Source of the DNA: Varanus komodoensis
Taxonomy: Eukaryota; Chordata; Lepidosauria; Squamata; Varanidae
NCBI RefSeq assembly: GCF_004798865.1
Contig: NW_025335468.1
Location: forward strand, 3,421,832-3,485,831
DNA: 64,000 nucleotides
Reading direction: 5' to 3'
Of the stretch, positions 12,261 to 26,929 are shown piece by piece. The notes beneath the pieces were generated by a model. The model was not told where the DNA came from. It searched no databases and worked only from the letters and a program-made list of their open reading frames with translations. The stretch's first letter is position 1. Each line of letters opens with the position of its first letter. The translations under genes and the position numbers were made by a program.

Positions 12261-15200
12261 CTGAACCACAGCTTTGAATAAAAACAATTTAATATCAACA
12301 ATTTTATTTTCAATTCCTTTTCTAATTATGTTCAACATGGAATTCACCTTTCTCACAGAAGCTACAAACTGAGTTGACCTTTTCATTAAAGCTGTCCCCC
12401 ACAACTCTTAAGTTCTCTTTTCCTATTCAGTCATCAACAGCTTAGACCCTACCAATGTATACATAAAGTTATAAACACATCTCTTATCATACCCACTGGT
12501 GTTCTAGAAGGTCCTAGAGATGTTATGGACAGACTAGGAATCCATCTGAGGGACTACAAAGACAAACAAAGAGGTTGTGCTTACTATAAACAAAGACTTC
12601 CACAAAATAAATAAATGAAATTGAGTTCCAAACTCTCAATTATAATTCAACTGCCATTAAGCAATCATGGAAACTTAATTTCAGAGGTCAGATTACACTG
12701 TTATGCCTTTAAAAGAAAAAGTGGGCCTGAAACAATAGCCAACTGAAAGTCCCAGGAATTTCAGATTCTATAGCAAATACATAAAAAATGAAACACCTTT
12801 GTGATTAAGTTAAAGGTACTTCCAATAAAATCTTCAAGTTCCCATCTTCAGTTACACTGTAGATATATTTACTGCAACAGTAATTTTTTAACAAAGTACC
12901 TTCATTCCAAAATTACATCTGTATCTGGACATGATTTTAAGTTTAAAATCACAATTTCACAATTGCTTTCATGAAAATGCATGAGAGATATATGCCATAT
13001 TTAAGTTTCTGTATATTGGAGGAGAGGCAGCACATGCAAGACAAAGACCTCTGTCAGGCCTTCCCCCTCTGCATAACAATTCCTCAAACTCTTGCATCCT
13101 ACTTCAACAATTAGCATTTTATTCAGGATTAACACAAAAAGTGTCCCATTATGCCCATCAATCTCCATGCACATGTATGAGATAGTATAAGACAACACAA
13201 AGCATATGAAACAACAAACTATGGATTAAATAACTCATGGTTAATTGCGACTGTACAGCAACAGGTACACTGCTTTACTTTGTATCCACTTTAATTAACA
13301 ATGCAATGTGTGATGCAACATTTCCTTCAACAATCAAGAGTTTTGGAGTTGTATTCTGCGTGAAATAACAGGGTATTCCAGGACAATTTACAAAAATGAA
13401 AGTGAGCATGAGGGATACAGCACCTCACTTGCTGTGGTGCAGCCCTGTCAATTCATGGGTTCAACAATCCAAGCATGAATTGGCTTTCTGTACAAACTAG
13501 GTCAATGTCAAAGCTAAATAAATTATCAGGTCTTGTAAACATGAAATGAAGTGGATACAAAGTTAAATGTTTAATTTTCAAATCAAAAGTCACAAACCCA
13601 GCTAACAAAGTTTCAATGGAGTGAACCAATGCCTTCTGAAAGGAAAAAATCTGAAAACAAGTTCTAATAAAATGAAGTCTACTTCTAATTTTGTTGATAT
13701 TGCAATGTATGGCAACTGGTTTCCCACTTCTGTAGATTAATGTCTACCTGACTGCAGTATCTATGATTACCTATTAAATGGTATCCCACTTAAACATCCT
13801 TTACCACTGAACAGGAAAACTGGAACTTCATAAACTGTGTGCTACTATTTTCCAAACAGGAGAAAGCAGAGGTTTACCCTAACTTTGTTTTTGCCTCAAA
13901 TCCTCTGGTATGTGATCTTGATGTTCAAAACAAAACATTTTCAGATTGTATGAATTACCTAATTTTTTTCAGCTCATAAGGCTGAATTTCCATGCTCTAT
14001 TACAGAGTAACATAAAGAACCATTGCATTGCTAGAGATAGGATCTCAATGGACCACATGCAATTATGGATCCAGTCTCCAGAAAACTACCTACAGAAATC
14101 CACAATTACCTACAACTTTGTTATAATATTGAGAAAGCCCAAGACTAACTTCAGTTCCTTCTACCATGTTCAAAGTTTATACTCATCTGTAGACATTGCT
14201 TTAAGTATGCTAATAAACGTTTAAAGAAAATGTGACTGAAAGAAATTATCCTCCCTATTCTATGCCTGCTTGTCAGTCCTGGCCACCTTTGTGTAAGGGC
14301 GGTTGCATGCAGTCCTGATGTGTGAAACTAAGAACAGTTGGGCCCAATCTGTCCCTTAAATGGGAAACCATATGCAGGCATATAACATAAAAATCTAAAC
14401 CATTTTCAAAATCCTCAGCAAAGTTCAAAACTTTGAGCCTAACTACTCAATTAGGTTCAGGCAACATGACAAGCCATGACGGTTATCTACAATCACTGGT
14501 CTGTCATATTTTCCTAACTTCATTGTAGTAGTTCACCATGTTTGGTCTTTAGAATCCATAATAAGAAACAATTGTTTATTCTATGGTTTCTCCATATCAC
14601 TGTGGTTTATCATGTTGTCTGAGTCCTGCTGTGCAACCTGGAAAGAGTAACAACTCTAGAAATCACTCCAGCTATCCAGCCTCCATGGGTGAACCAATAA
14701 AGAAAAGGAAGGCAATGTAAACTGGGAGCAATGCACCTTGGGACTGAATTTCAGGTACACTGGCTGATGGAATAGGTGCCTACAACAGGAAGATGGGGGG
14801 GCATGGAAACGATAACAACATAGAACCTACTTGATTGTATGCTGGGGAGATGATGGTAAAACAACTGTGAATGACGGTTAACAATGCAGTAACTTGCCAT
14901 GTTATGTGAATGCACCCAATGGTTTACATTATGTGTTCCTTACATAAACCCTATACAGTTGCAGCAAAAACACAAATTAAGCACTCTGGCTGAAGACGTT
15001 CATCTTGCTAAATCCAAGGGAACATTTCTGTTTGTTAATATTTTCACTATAATGGATACATAAGCCAATGCCCTAATTTATTTTGTTCTAATTAAAATGA
15101 CCCGTGAACAGAATTCTGTGCCCTGAACTACGAAGATTTTGTAATACAGACAACACCCTAAAGAAGCTTTTCCTTGGATAAGAAGCACTGTATGTTCAGA

Positions 15201-16952
15201 ATGCATTTAATTCTTGGTTCATTTATAAAGCTTATCATTTTTGTAGCTTGTGTCTGCATTATCATGGCATTTTCCAAATTTATAGGCCACCATTATGCAC
15301 TGGTAGTGTTGCAATGAAGCTCCACAGAATCCATCCATCTTCAGAAAGCGAGCCAAACTGAAAGGAAGGCTATGAACACTTACAAAATCCCGGCTGTATG
15401 CTTGGCAACTTTCTTCCGCACCATGCACAGCACAAAGAAAGGCTGGAAGTCACATGCACAAAAGATGAATACTGTTTTTGCAGTGGTCATGCAGGGCTCA
15501 ATTCCTGGTGAGCAGTGCATGAACATCAGGCATGCTTGCCTAGAAGTGGCTGCAAGAAAGCAGGCCTGAGTCTGGGGAGCTGATCCTAGGGAATCCAACA
15601 GATTTCCATCCCCAGAAGATTCCTCACACATCCACACACTCTGGCCAGGCACTTACATTCAGGCAAGTATGGTACTTTTCCAAATGCTTTAACCCCTGCA
15701 TCTCTTAATTTCAGCAAGGACTATAACTTTCTCCTAGAAATGTTGGCACACATTTTGACTCCTAGTTTTAAATCGTGGACTGCTTTACATTCAAGTCAAC
15801 ATCTTATTAGAAATGTCATTTTAATAACAGCAAATTTTTAACTCTATCATTAGCATACTCTTGTATACATATTTTTCAGTCCCAGTTCTGTCACCATCAA
15901 AAATTGAGCTGTTGCACCTATTATAATATCTAGAAGCTACTCTCACCCTTTTAATTACCATATATATTTTCTACAATCCAACTGTAGGAGGAATAGTGCA
16001 AATAAGGTGGTCTTCCTTTTATATAACTGAGAACAGCCCATAAAATGTCATTTATATTGTCACAATTTCTGTCAGCCTTAACCATACTATGCATTCTACA
16101 GCAGAATTCTACAGTTCTGCAAAATATAATTCTGATTCTCCTACCTTCCCCACTCCCAACAACTGATCAACCATATTAGTAGTGTGAGAACAGCAACCCT
16201 GGCTACATCTGAACTGTAGGAAGAGGTTAACAACTCTCCTTCCTAGTTATCTCATTCCCGGGCAAGCAGCACTCTTTTCAGTTGTTTGGCAGAAGCATGA
16301 ACTTTCACTGCTTGGATGAAGGGACTTCAACATCTTGTTGTGGTAGCTATATATTTATCTAGTTTTCACAGAAGCCCTCCAGTTAGCAGACTATGCTTGC
16401 ATTGAAGAAACAATGTTTTCTACCAGATAGTTAGCAAATATTTAAATACTTTTGCAGGTAGCAGTGCTTTAACCCGATTTTGCAACAGTGTCACAATACC
16501 TGAGAATGTAAACAAGCCTTATCTATGATAGCAGTGAATGTCACATTCCAACAGACCCAAAAGCTCATCTATGAAGAAACAGCAGCAAATTTCAACTGAA
16601 CGCAAAACCTTTTTCACACAAAGGAATTAAACCAAGCAATCCTATTCAATCAGATTTAGTATAGTGAACATGCACATGACTTAATCATGGATTATTTCCC
16701 AGCAACACAATACTTCAATCCTGTTCCAAAATTGAGCTTAAGTTTCAGATCAGGTTGTGCACTGCTACTATATGCATAAACCAAATTAGTAACTTGTAAT
16801 GTCAATGCTATATTGATCCTAAAGTGAATTCAAGTCACTAGTAATACAGATAACCTACACTGTAACTAAAAAACTCAGAAAAAGATAGACATACCAAAAG
16901 CATCATATACAAGAAGGAAAACTACTTAAAGGAAAAGCAAATAAACAAATAT

Positions 16953-17030
16953 GGAATATATAATATATATACATATATATTATATAGGAATATATATATA
17001 TATATATTAGCAAGGAATATAATATAGAAG
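16953..17030. repeat. AT-rich tandem dinucleotide tract
   Basis: Interrupted (TA)n/(AT)n repeat, including an uninterrupted run of TA dinucleotides at about 16990-17008. Confidence 0.9.
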
Positions 17031-20000
17031 GAATTTCTAAAGTGTCATATATTTAGTCAATGTTTTGAGAAGCAGGCACTAAAGCATAAACCTTTATCTA
17101 CAAAGGCAAACTTACTGACATTTCTTACCTGTTAACAGAAAAGTTTAAAAAGAAAAAAAAAATCTATTCTTTGTGGCTTCTTGCCCATTACAGGATACCC
17201 TGGCAACAGCAAAATCTTTCAATCTACAGTAGCAGCAGATTAGCAGACTGAATTAGGTTAAAATGAAGCAGATTTCTTCCTACAAGAAAACACAAGACAA
17301 TTTCATAATGTCAACCAGGATTTCATGAGCTACTTCAAGTTAAAACAGAAATGTAGATCTATTACATTGAGGGCTATTCAGAGTACAAATTAATGGACAG
17401 AATGTAAAAGCCCAACTTGTACTGCTATCTTTTCTTATCTGGCTAGCAATGCTGGGAGTTATATGACTTTTTCTGTCTAAACATTAATAGGATTGCATCA
17501 TTCTTGTACAATATTTTAAAACAATGGTAACGTGGTGGCATAGCTCAACATTTCACATCAGCACACTTTTTCATAAAAATATTCCAATATATACTAATAT
17601 TATTTAATACATAATCATATTTTGATATTAAGACATCTAATATTGTACATGTATGCATATGTTCAGCCAAAATAAAATGTTCCTATTTGAATTCACTACA
17701 TAGTGACTCATGCAAAACCTAAGATTCATAAAACCATTAGAAATACCAAAACACATATGAACAAATATATATTTTATGAAGTGTTGGAGATTACATATAT
17801 GTACACATGCAAACATTAAATAGTATGTATTTCAGCCATACACATTCCTAGAAATCAAGCAGAAAAATGCACATTTGTTAAACAGTACAATTTTGCTGAT
17901 CCTTCAAAATATCCATGCTTACCAACATAACAACTTACCTGAAAATGACCACAATATAACAGTCCACAGCCAATATGAAGTTGGTGCTTTTCTGAAAAAA
18001 TGCATTACTGCCTGGCAATGGGGGGAGGGGGTGATTTCTTGAACTGCATTCAGAGAAGTTGCTGGAGCCATCTGCAGCACATATAAGGTTTCTACAGCAA
18101 CCACTGGAATACCCAAAAACTTCCAGGTCTGAAATATCATTGTACTCAGCTTTTATTATCTTTTCTAGACCTGAAGAAGTTTGGAATAGGATTACAGGCA
18201 TCAAAAGGAAAAGTCTAATTTCCAAAGCAACAACATTTCCATATAGGATTACTACTCTATTTCGCTGACCGTTTTTAGCATGTTAAGAATTCTACAGGAA
18301 AACTTTTAAACAGGCAGATATTTGTACTTCAGTATACTGTACAACAGCTACAGTTAAAGTTACTAAGATGCAAACCACAGCCAGGATCAAAATAACTGGA
18401 CAATAATACTGCGTATCCAAGGAGACTTGGGAAGCTTGTGAAGCAGCAGTTCCCAATGCCACCTAGTAAGCCACTTCTGAAAATGAGGTGATTTGAAAAG
18501 CAATATATGTATTACAGCATGGTGTGGTCATCTGCTATTCAAAGAAAAAAGAGCATTGGGTATGTAGAAAGGCATCTTTCAATCTTGACCATTATAACCA
18601 TAATCAGTACCACCATACTGGTTCATGATTATTGGTTTTGAATTCTCTCTTCTAATGACAATTTAAGAGGAACTGCATGCTATCCCGACCAAATTTTCAG
18701 TTTCTTTTTAACTGAAGAGTATGTCTCATATGGAAACCAACTGCTAATGTACATACTGTGCTGTAGATATATACAAGATTATATCCTGTTTGAATTCCAT
18801 AGCCAACTGCTCAAGAACCCTGAGCAATATAGTTGTGTAAAGTGCTCACTGCCTCAAAATGGTTTTACAAAACTGAGGCACTCAGAATACTTAGAATCCA
18901 ACTAGTTTATATTCACACAGAGATACATTTACTGAGGAGAGCCTGGAGGAATGTTGTCCATGGGTCACAATGGGAAGGGCACGACCTTGCAACTGAACAA
19001 CAATGACTTTTACTGAATGCCCACTAATTACAATCACCTTCGATTTAAGCACCAATTGAAACTTCTACTTGGGATAGTTTTATTATAAACCTCAGATGAA
19101 CAACTCCTACTAGATCAAAGTGGAATTATTCAAAAATTGCTGTTTTCCCTTGTAATGTCAATGAAATTTTCAATAATTTCTTTACTACTTGAACATGAAT
19201 ATAGTAATTGGTTGCTTTAACTATTAAGGATATGCTATTTAGTTGCAAAATGACCTTAACACTACCAAGGGACAAGCTGAAAAATCTCTGGTGAGACAGT
19301 GCATGTTTTTTGCATTACAAGCTGTATCTGCTCAAGCATTTCTGAAATTCAGAATGTCTGTTCAGCACTTCACATACACACATGTGAATACAACCAAGCA
19401 AGATCACTTACTTGGAGAACAAGAGTAACACTAAGTAAGACATGTCCAGTCTAATGACAGCTTTTGTAAAAAGCTGTAATTCAGATATGAAGGGCTGCAA
19501 ATTTAATTTGAGAAGCAGGATGAGGAGGGATATTCAAAAGCTAGCCAGTGGGAAAAGCATTAAGCAACTTTAAACTGCTGTAATCTGTACTCACAAGTTG
19601 CATTTTAATTTTTAGGAAAATTTCAGGATAATCACCATTTTTACATGGGACCCCAATTCCCTCAGCCTTTCAGAGCCAAAGGGAATAGTTATGAGGCAGA
19701 ACAATTTTCTCTTGCAATATCAAAAAGAGATGTCTCCATCCTTCAGTTGACAGTCTAAGAATTCACAATTTGAACACTAAGTATGTTTTTTTCCTAATGC
19801 ATGTATACTTGGCTTCAAAAATCATATTTTACATCCTGCTCATTTTTTAAATACAGGGTAACAGGGCTTAATACATGCAAGTGGAAGGTCATGGATTCAG
19901 ATTAAGAGACTGCATATTTAGGCTTCTATATTAAATTTTATAGAAGTATAACAACATTCCATTAAGCTATTTTAAGGGACATTTTAAATGATTTGTCAAG

Positions 20001-21734
20001 GTGCTTGTAATAGCTGCTTTTACCCACCTTGACAAATATATGCTAGTTATGATAAAATTACTGCTCCAATACTTCCCAGTAAAAAAAAGTTTGTTGTAAG
20101 ACTACTATTTTATAGATCTCACAGAATCTGGGGTACAGATGAGTCAGGACCAAGGTGGCCAAAATCAATGCTTACATTTCCATATGCCAGCCACATCTGT
20201 TACCAGAAAAATTAAAGGTAAAGTGGCCTTTAAGGAAAGGATCACTTTTGGTGACTCATCACCCCCTTAAGCCAAAAGGGAGAGCTAAGTGCATGTGTGT
20301 CAGAGAATAAGAGGGATGAGAGAGTTTTGGGAACAGAACACAATACAGCAGAATAGAGAGCTGATATGTTAAAAACATCAGGGGATGTAGAACTTCCTCT
20401 CTTCTTACTGTGAAGAAGATCTGCTGCTTGTACATGTGCTTAAACTGTTTGCTCCTATATATGTTCAAGCTAGTATATTTGTAAATAAATCCAAAGGAAG
20501 CCAAAGTTAGGCAGGTGTTGTCTCTGGAACTTATCACTCAAGGAGGTTAGCAACATTTAACAGTATCAATGCCCCAACCTCACAAGATTGAATTCTTTAG
20601 CAAGACAGTTTTCCTTAACTAATATTTTACCCATAGTTACCACCATGCCAAGCTCTGTTACCTATACACAACCCCCCCCCCAAAAAAAAACTAAAACAAA
20701 CACCCCTCCTGATAAGGCAGGAGGTGGCTTGTTCTTTGCCTCACGCTAGACTTCTTTAGATACTAGCAGTACTTTGCCTCTGCTGTCTCCTGCAACATTC
20801 AAAGAAAGTTAGAGTATCCCTTCTTTCTCTCAAGCTCTCCATGAACTGAAAAGAACTGTGGGCTGAAGTAAAGAAAACTATTTTCTCTGCCTGCACATTG
20901 CCTTCCTCAAAGCTCTCTGCACTTTAACAAAAAGCACAGATCAGTCTTTTGCTTATGACAAAGGAATTATACAAATCTTCTAGCCTACCTGGAAATTAAG
21001 GTTGTCCAAATCCACTCCCTAATGGACAACAGATGCCCCAGTCCATTATCCCTAACAAAGACACACACATATCCGCTGAGGTTTTTCTAGAAAATGGTTG
21101 GACTACACCTCTGCGCCTCCTTCAAAAACTCAACACAAGGAAGCCATTCCAAGCAGAGGGAATTTATAAATAATGGCTGTGCTGGGACCCCTGCTAGCAA
21201 ATATACTACCAAGCCTAGAAAAGAACATTTAACTTAAATAAATACAGTAACTCAAACTTTTAAATCAGGAAGCCTTAGGGCATCCTAACATTAACAGATT
21301 TATCACAGCTGTTAAGTCTTTAAGGTGCCACAAACATCCTGCTGCTTTTAGTCTCTCTTTGAATAACAAACCCCATTACCTCTAAGTCTGGGAAGTCAGA
21401 TTTAATGTTTACTAATCAGGATCAAACAGTGATTTAAAAATCTGATTGGTAAGCAGACATTAAACTATAATTCCCTGCTTTGGATACAGCAAAGAACTGT
21501 GGTCAAAAGACCAGGATCAGAGTGCTAAAGACAGTACATGAGGAGAATTCCTAAACCCTGGTTGGGCAGAGGGCTGATCCCAAACTATCAGTCTTTCTTA
21601 TTATGTATCTACCCTAAGATCTCTAAACAATTTACGTTAAAAATACATATGATATATAATATTGATTTAAAACTTTACAAGAAAAGTAGAATAGAGCAGT
21701 GTGAGTGGAAAGCCTAAGGAACTGAAGGAAAGCC

Positions 21735-22085
21735 TAAGCAAAGGGATGTATTTTATTTAATTTCAAATTTATATGCTGGTTCAGTAACCTGACAGGACTC
21801 TCTAAGCAGTTAACAACATCAATGTACAACTCACAGTACAAGTACAATGGGAAGAGGGGAGAAAATCTGTTGGTGCAGAATGAGGACTTACAAATCAGGT
21901 TTTAAATTCAGGTTTCATAAAATCTGTGAAGAGGATGGTTTTTGCTTGGTGCTGAAGTGAAACCAGAGACAGCACCAGGTGGATCTCCTTAGGATACCAG
22001 TTCCAAAGGTTAGGAGCAGCCAGTGAGAAAGCCCTTCTTCTAAATGCAATTCCTTTTACTTGCCTTAGGGATGGCTCTCTCAAAG
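21735..22085 (-). mobile_element. L2/CR1-type LINE 3' end with ORF2 terminus
   Basis: Read on the minus strand, the frame at 22083-21895 gives GIAFRRRAFSLAAPNLWN and SLVSLQHQAKTILF, which is the usual C-terminal signature of squamate L2-type ORF2 (GRRAFSVAAPxLWN ... FRxxLKTxLF). It then runs into an AT-rich 3' end with a diverged tail toward 21740. The 5' side is truncated. Confidence 0.75.
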
Positions 22086-22287
22086 GACCTCATTTCCTTC
22101 TTTTTCTTTTTATTGATTACCATTACATAGAAGAGAAAATACAGAGCAAAAGAAAAACTAATATAAACAGAACAAAAATGAACAAAATAAACAAAGTTGC
22201 CAAGAGAATTACAAACAAACACAACCCATATACTGCAGCCCCCAGAACTAACTCTCTTCATATCTTCCCATGCTCTGATAGTTTGCC

Positions 22288-22304
22288 GGGGGGGGGGGGG
22301 GGGG
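22288..22304. repeat. G17 homopolymer
   Basis: Seventeen consecutive G after TTTGCC. It is also a potential G-quadruplex and a likely sequencing-length error site. Confidence 0.95.
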
Positions 22305-23408
22305 AAAGAAAGATTATTCTATACATCAACACTCATTCCCAGATCTTAATGGGCAGGTAGGAGTCTTCAGGTGTATGGGCCCCAGTGTTCCTTGGAACAC
22401 ACATGAAAGAGAGCTCCAGAGGCCTGCTTACACTAGATTAGCAAGTTATAATAGCAACAAAATGACTTTCCACCTAAAGAATTTGCTAAAATGAGGGGAG
22501 CCAAAGGTATCAGTGACTGGACTTGTCTAAAAGGACTAGAGGTCAACCAACTTCCAATATTCAGAACAAACTCTCAGGTGCTGAGCATGCATAACTGTAG
22601 CCTGTTGTTTAAAGAACACGTTTTTCCCACTCTATCTTTTGACTAGTGGATCTTGGGGTTCTAGGAAAAAATAAATTAGATCCAAAAATCCGGAAGTCTA
22701 CCCACTGCTGTCCAAAAAACATGGTCTGGATCATTACAAACTAAAATCCCGAGTTTTATTATTTTATGATTTCAACAGACTAAACCCAGTTACCTTGTCG
22801 ATACTTGCTTAACTGCAGAAAGTTCCTGATAAACAGACTTTAAACTACAATTTAGGTGGAACATTCCTGCTTTCTGTGCTCAATTAATTTTAAACATTTT
22901 GAGAAAACAACAGGCTATTAGATATTTTTCAGTATTTCCAAGTAAATCTGATCCATTCTTTTAACACACACATTGGTTACTAGAAAGCCCAAAGTCTTAA
23001 CTAAACTGGAATCAGGTTTATCCAATCATTTATTTATATTCCATCTTTCTTTCATGGAACTCAAGGAGCCATTGAGCTGATTCACAATAAAATGCCAATT
23101 CATGGGTTCTTTCCATGAATTAACAGATTTGTGCTGGATTGAGTACAGTCTCCTCTACATACCTTTGCATCCACTTTTGCAAGCAAAGTCAGAATGACTT
23201 ACCATACTCATTTATATTGTCTGAGATTCTCTAGTAATCAACAATATATATCCTGCTTGATAAACCTACTTTAGAGCTGATGTTAGAACAGACAGTACAA
23301 AAAGCATTTGGATCTATTGAGAAATACTAGTTTGCTATTAAAATCTATATATGAAGAGTAAACATGATTATCTTAATTTGTTAAATAATCAGAGATTATT
23401 CTTTATGT

Positions 23409-23546
23409 CAGGGATATGCAGCACGTGGCTCTCCAGACACTTTGACCTACAACCCCCATAATCTCTCACCACTGGCTATGCAGGCTAACATTGATGGGAG
23501 TTGTATTCCTCCAGATATTTTTGCCTACAAATTGTCCACTACTCCT
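23409..23546. mobile_element. Palindromic hAT-like MITE (ACTCCCAT family)
   Basis: Starts CAGGGATATGCAGCACGTGG and contains CTCCAGACACTTTGACC, ACAACCCCCATAATC and the mirrored GATGGGAGTTGTATTCC. It ends near AATTGTCCACTACTCC, the inverse complement of the start with changes. Terminal duplication is not clear. Confidence 0.7.
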
Positions 23547-24233
23547 TAAGCATAAAACATCCCAAGTTTCCCTACTATACTGCTTACAAATATGCTAGTG
23601 AGAATTAATTTTAACTCATTAAGCAAACATAAAATAGGAAAAGAGGAAAATTTGGGGTAATATTCTTAGACAAATGATAAATTTCTATTTAACTCTTCAT
23701 GGACATAAGTGTACATGTACCCATACCATTCATCTACCAATAATATTTACTAACAGTCCTTATTTATTTACAATGGCATCTTAATAACGGCAGCAAAATA
23801 TTTGCTATTTGTTCTGTTTCAACTATATGCCAGCCAACAGATATGTCTTTTCAGAATTACAAAATAATAGATTATATAGTGAGTCCTGACATTATATAAA
23901 TTACATTCTAATAAAACAAGATACACTGTTTCAGCCTGTCCAGACTGAAGGTAGATTCAAAAAAAGTGACCCACTGAGTGTCCCTGGTTGAGTGCAGAAG
24001 GAGGCAGCTTTTGCAGATATCCTCCTCTCTCTGTAGTCACGCAAAATTATGTACTGGAAGGTTGAGGGCTGAGGGGGAAGATATTCTGGAACAAGGAGAA
24101 GTTATGTTTGGGGCTGCACAAGGGAGAAAATGACAACAGTGCTATCTGCCTTCTTCCACAGGAAGGCACATTCTGAACAGATGTACCCTATCAGAGCACT
24201 CCTCCCAGAGAAAAGAAGCTGGTTCCAATCTAC

Positions 24234-24458
24234 TAGTTTTATTTTATTTACTCATTTTTACATGCATATCCATGTTTCCCCTGTTTAAGGAACCTAAGGT
24301 GGCTTGCATGATCCTGCTTCTCTCTGCTTTCTCCTCACAATAACTCTGTGAGGTAGATTAGGCCACACACTGAGCTTCATGGATCTGTGGAGACTAAAAC
24401 CCAGATTTACTGAAATTCAGTCCAACATTCTAACTGCTATACTGGCTTGCAAAATGAA
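24234..24458 (-). mobile_element. tRNA-derived SINE with MIR-like body, inverted
   Basis: On the minus strand the tRNA-like head (AATGTTGGACTGAATTTC, GGGTTTTAGTCTCC) is followed by CCTAATCTACCTCACAGAG, TTATTGTGAGGAGAAAGC and GCAAGCCACCTTAGGTTCC. The TAAATAAAATAAAA tail lies at the left end. Same family as 9722-9958. Confidence 0.7.
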
Positions 24459-25399
24459 AAAGCACAATTATACTTATGCAAGCCAAAATATCTTTTGCAT
24501 GTATCAACTGTGAATTCTGTCCTTGTGTTTTGCTAAACCGATCTGAACATATACGATCATTAATGTAGATAATTCTACATCACAACTTTTAATACCACTT
24601 TTTAAAACAAAAGCACACAATTCAGGCATGTTAGATCAAGTATACACTGGTTCCAGAGTCAGTATGTCTAACCCCTGATCTCAAACTCAGTGTTGAGGCT
24701 AGGAACCTAGAATTTTTACAGCAGTCTAAGCTCTAAGTTAAATTAGATGTTTGATATCTGTAAGCAAAACTCCCCTGACTTTAAAACTCCTAAAATGAAC
24801 CACAGCTCCCCCCTGAATTGGATGAAACCATGGCATGAAGGCCTCAATTCTTTCCCCCACATCCTTTTCTAAATGCAAATCATCCATCACTACAGCATTT
24901 GTCTCACTAAAATGCATGGGTATCTGTACATTTTCACTGGTTGTGCAAAAAATGTGGGGGATTATACCAAGAAAACAACACAAAAGAAAAGTTTTTAAAT
25001 TGCTCCTTCAAGCACAGTAGGGTTCATCCAATACAGGGGGACAACTACTTTTAATAAATGATCATATATTCTTAGTGTCCAGTGAACTTTGGCCTTAACA
25101 AGCTTCTATACTGCTGAAGTATTCAAAACAATTTGCACACAGGAGTGTACCTTTATCATCTGGTTTCATTTGGTCTGGGCACAACACAACTTTACCTAGG
25201 ATCAGGCAGCACAAAGCACTCTAGAACTCAGCTTTTCCAATGCTTTTAATGTCATATCTGAAAACATGTTTCATTTCTCCTACATCAGCTGTAAGAGCAT
25301 AAAACCTATACTGGCTTGAATGCAGATTAAGTTTTTAAATGATTCCTGCCTTTTATTAATTATTCAAAACAGTAAAAGAGACTGATTAAACAATCACAA

Positions 25400-25482
25400 A
25401 CCTACTCAGAAATAAGTTCCATTGAGTTCTATGTAGATTCCTTCCAAGTAAGTCAGTTAAAACTGCAGCCTTAATTTCAAGT
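25400..25482. mobile_element. AAGTAAGTCCCATT-type palindromic MITE
   Basis: CCTACTCAGAAATAAGTTCC ATTGAGTTC is mirrored by CTTCCAAGTAAGTCAGTT. It resembles the abundant reptile repeat with arms TACTCAGAAGTAAATCCCATTGAG and CTTACTCCCAGGTAAGT. Other copies are at 26930, 37372 and 50214. Confidence 0.55.
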
Positions 25483-26299
25483 GACAAAAAATACCTGCAG
25501 CCCATGCCACACCAGAACTGGCCTTGTCACTAGTACTGGGAGCTTCCCATTCTACAGAAGTCTTAATCATTAAAGTATTTCCAACCAACAGGTAAATCAA
25601 AATTTATTTAGTTATCCTGCCTTTCAATCAATCAAATTCTGTAGCTTACAAAATCCAATAGCAGGGAAAGTATTATGATCAATTGATCTAAGTCTCTGAA
25701 AAGTAAGGTATTTTTTACAGCTGATGTGCTAAATTATTTTTGTCTGTTTATGACTTGAGATTATTAATTTCAGTCTGAGATTTGTCTGAAAAGCAAGATG
25801 AAAAGTGACAGATTAGAGGTAGTGTAGAGTAGTAAAATGCAATGTTTAAAATACATTATGTGCACTCTAGACAACATAGATATTTTTATTCTACTTAGAG
25901 AATTAAGAAACACAAGAACCAGTACAGGTACCATCTGTGAAAACAGAATTTAAATGTTCGCATCTAGAAAGCCAGTGCATCACAAGTCAAGAAAGCTACA
26001 CAGCACTTGAGATATCTACAGAGGAGAGATTATTGGTTTTAAATTCCAGATGGTTCAAACTACACCAAGATTCAACAGAAAACGTGAAATGCAATGAGTC
26101 ACCAGCTTAAAAATCAATACTTCCCGACCCTAATTAGATATCAAAATATGCAAATCCAAAGAATCCAACTTAACATATTCTCTCCATATCAAGATATGTT
26201 CAGCTTTCAGCTGCTTTATTCTGTAGGCAATTATCAATTTTCCAAGGTAGATTCCACCTAATCTATGATTTCCATGTACCATGTTGTTGACACACACAC

Positions 26300-26315
26300 G
26301 GGGGGGGGGGGGGGG
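26300..26315. repeat. G16 homopolymer after (CA)n
   Basis: A short CACACACAC tract runs directly into sixteen G. Confidence 0.95.
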
Positions 26316-26337
26316 AAGCACAGGAATTATGCAGCAG

Positions 26338-26530
26338 TCTTATTTATTTATTTAGAAAATTTCTATGCCGCCCCATTCGCCAAAGCCTCGGGGCGGCTCA
26401 CAAAACATCAATTAAAATATAATACATTAAAAATATAAAACGAATTAACAATATAAAATAAGTCTTCATACTAATAAACATGGGGTTCCTGTCCTTGATA
26501 AGTCTTCTAAATATAAATAGAGTTTAGATG
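26338..26530 (-). mobile_element. L2/CR1-type LINE 3' tail with GCCGCCCC hairpin
   Basis: GCCGCCCC (26367-26374) and GGGGCGGC (26390-26397) are perfect inverse complements around a short loop. Read on the minus strand, the hairpin is followed by a tail of TAAA units, the normal 3' end of this LINE group. The upstream A/T-rich 3' UTR extends to about 26530. Confidence 0.75.
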
Positions 26531-26929
26531 GTGGCACAATTCAACTCAGATTCCAAACAGTACTATCACAAACAGTGTCCCATGTTACTAATACAAACTG
26601 TTTCTAAGGAAACCTTCCTGGCACAGAGAAATTTTCCAATAATTACTGTAATGAAAAATTTCATTTTAAAATTCTTAAACTATATTTAAAAATTTAAATA
26701 TTCTACAGTTCTATATTCTATGTGAACTACATGGTATTTCAAGAACTTTTAAAAAGAGCATTTGAAGTTAATGCTTCCCACCAACTTTAAATCAAGGGAC
26801 AGTCCGAGAGGGGGAGAGAACGACAAGGATCCTTCAGTTTAAGTTCTTGCAAAAGCTTTGCCTGAAACAGGATACTGACATTCTGATCATTCTATTACTA
26901 GTCACAGAAGAGCTGGAAATTGATACACC

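Noticed and set aside
17919-18225. 96-codon minus frame with hydrophobic start
   Set aside because: No family resemblance; lies in PPP6R3 intron 1 without convincing splice sites.
20211-20262. Short match to the reptile repeat beginning AAGGTAAAG
   Set aside because: Only about 15 bases agree, too little to call.
22090-22280. A-rich segment ending in AATAAAAAGAAAAAGAAGG on the minus strand, like a retrotransposed 3' end
   Set aside because: No element family recognised and no target duplication seen.
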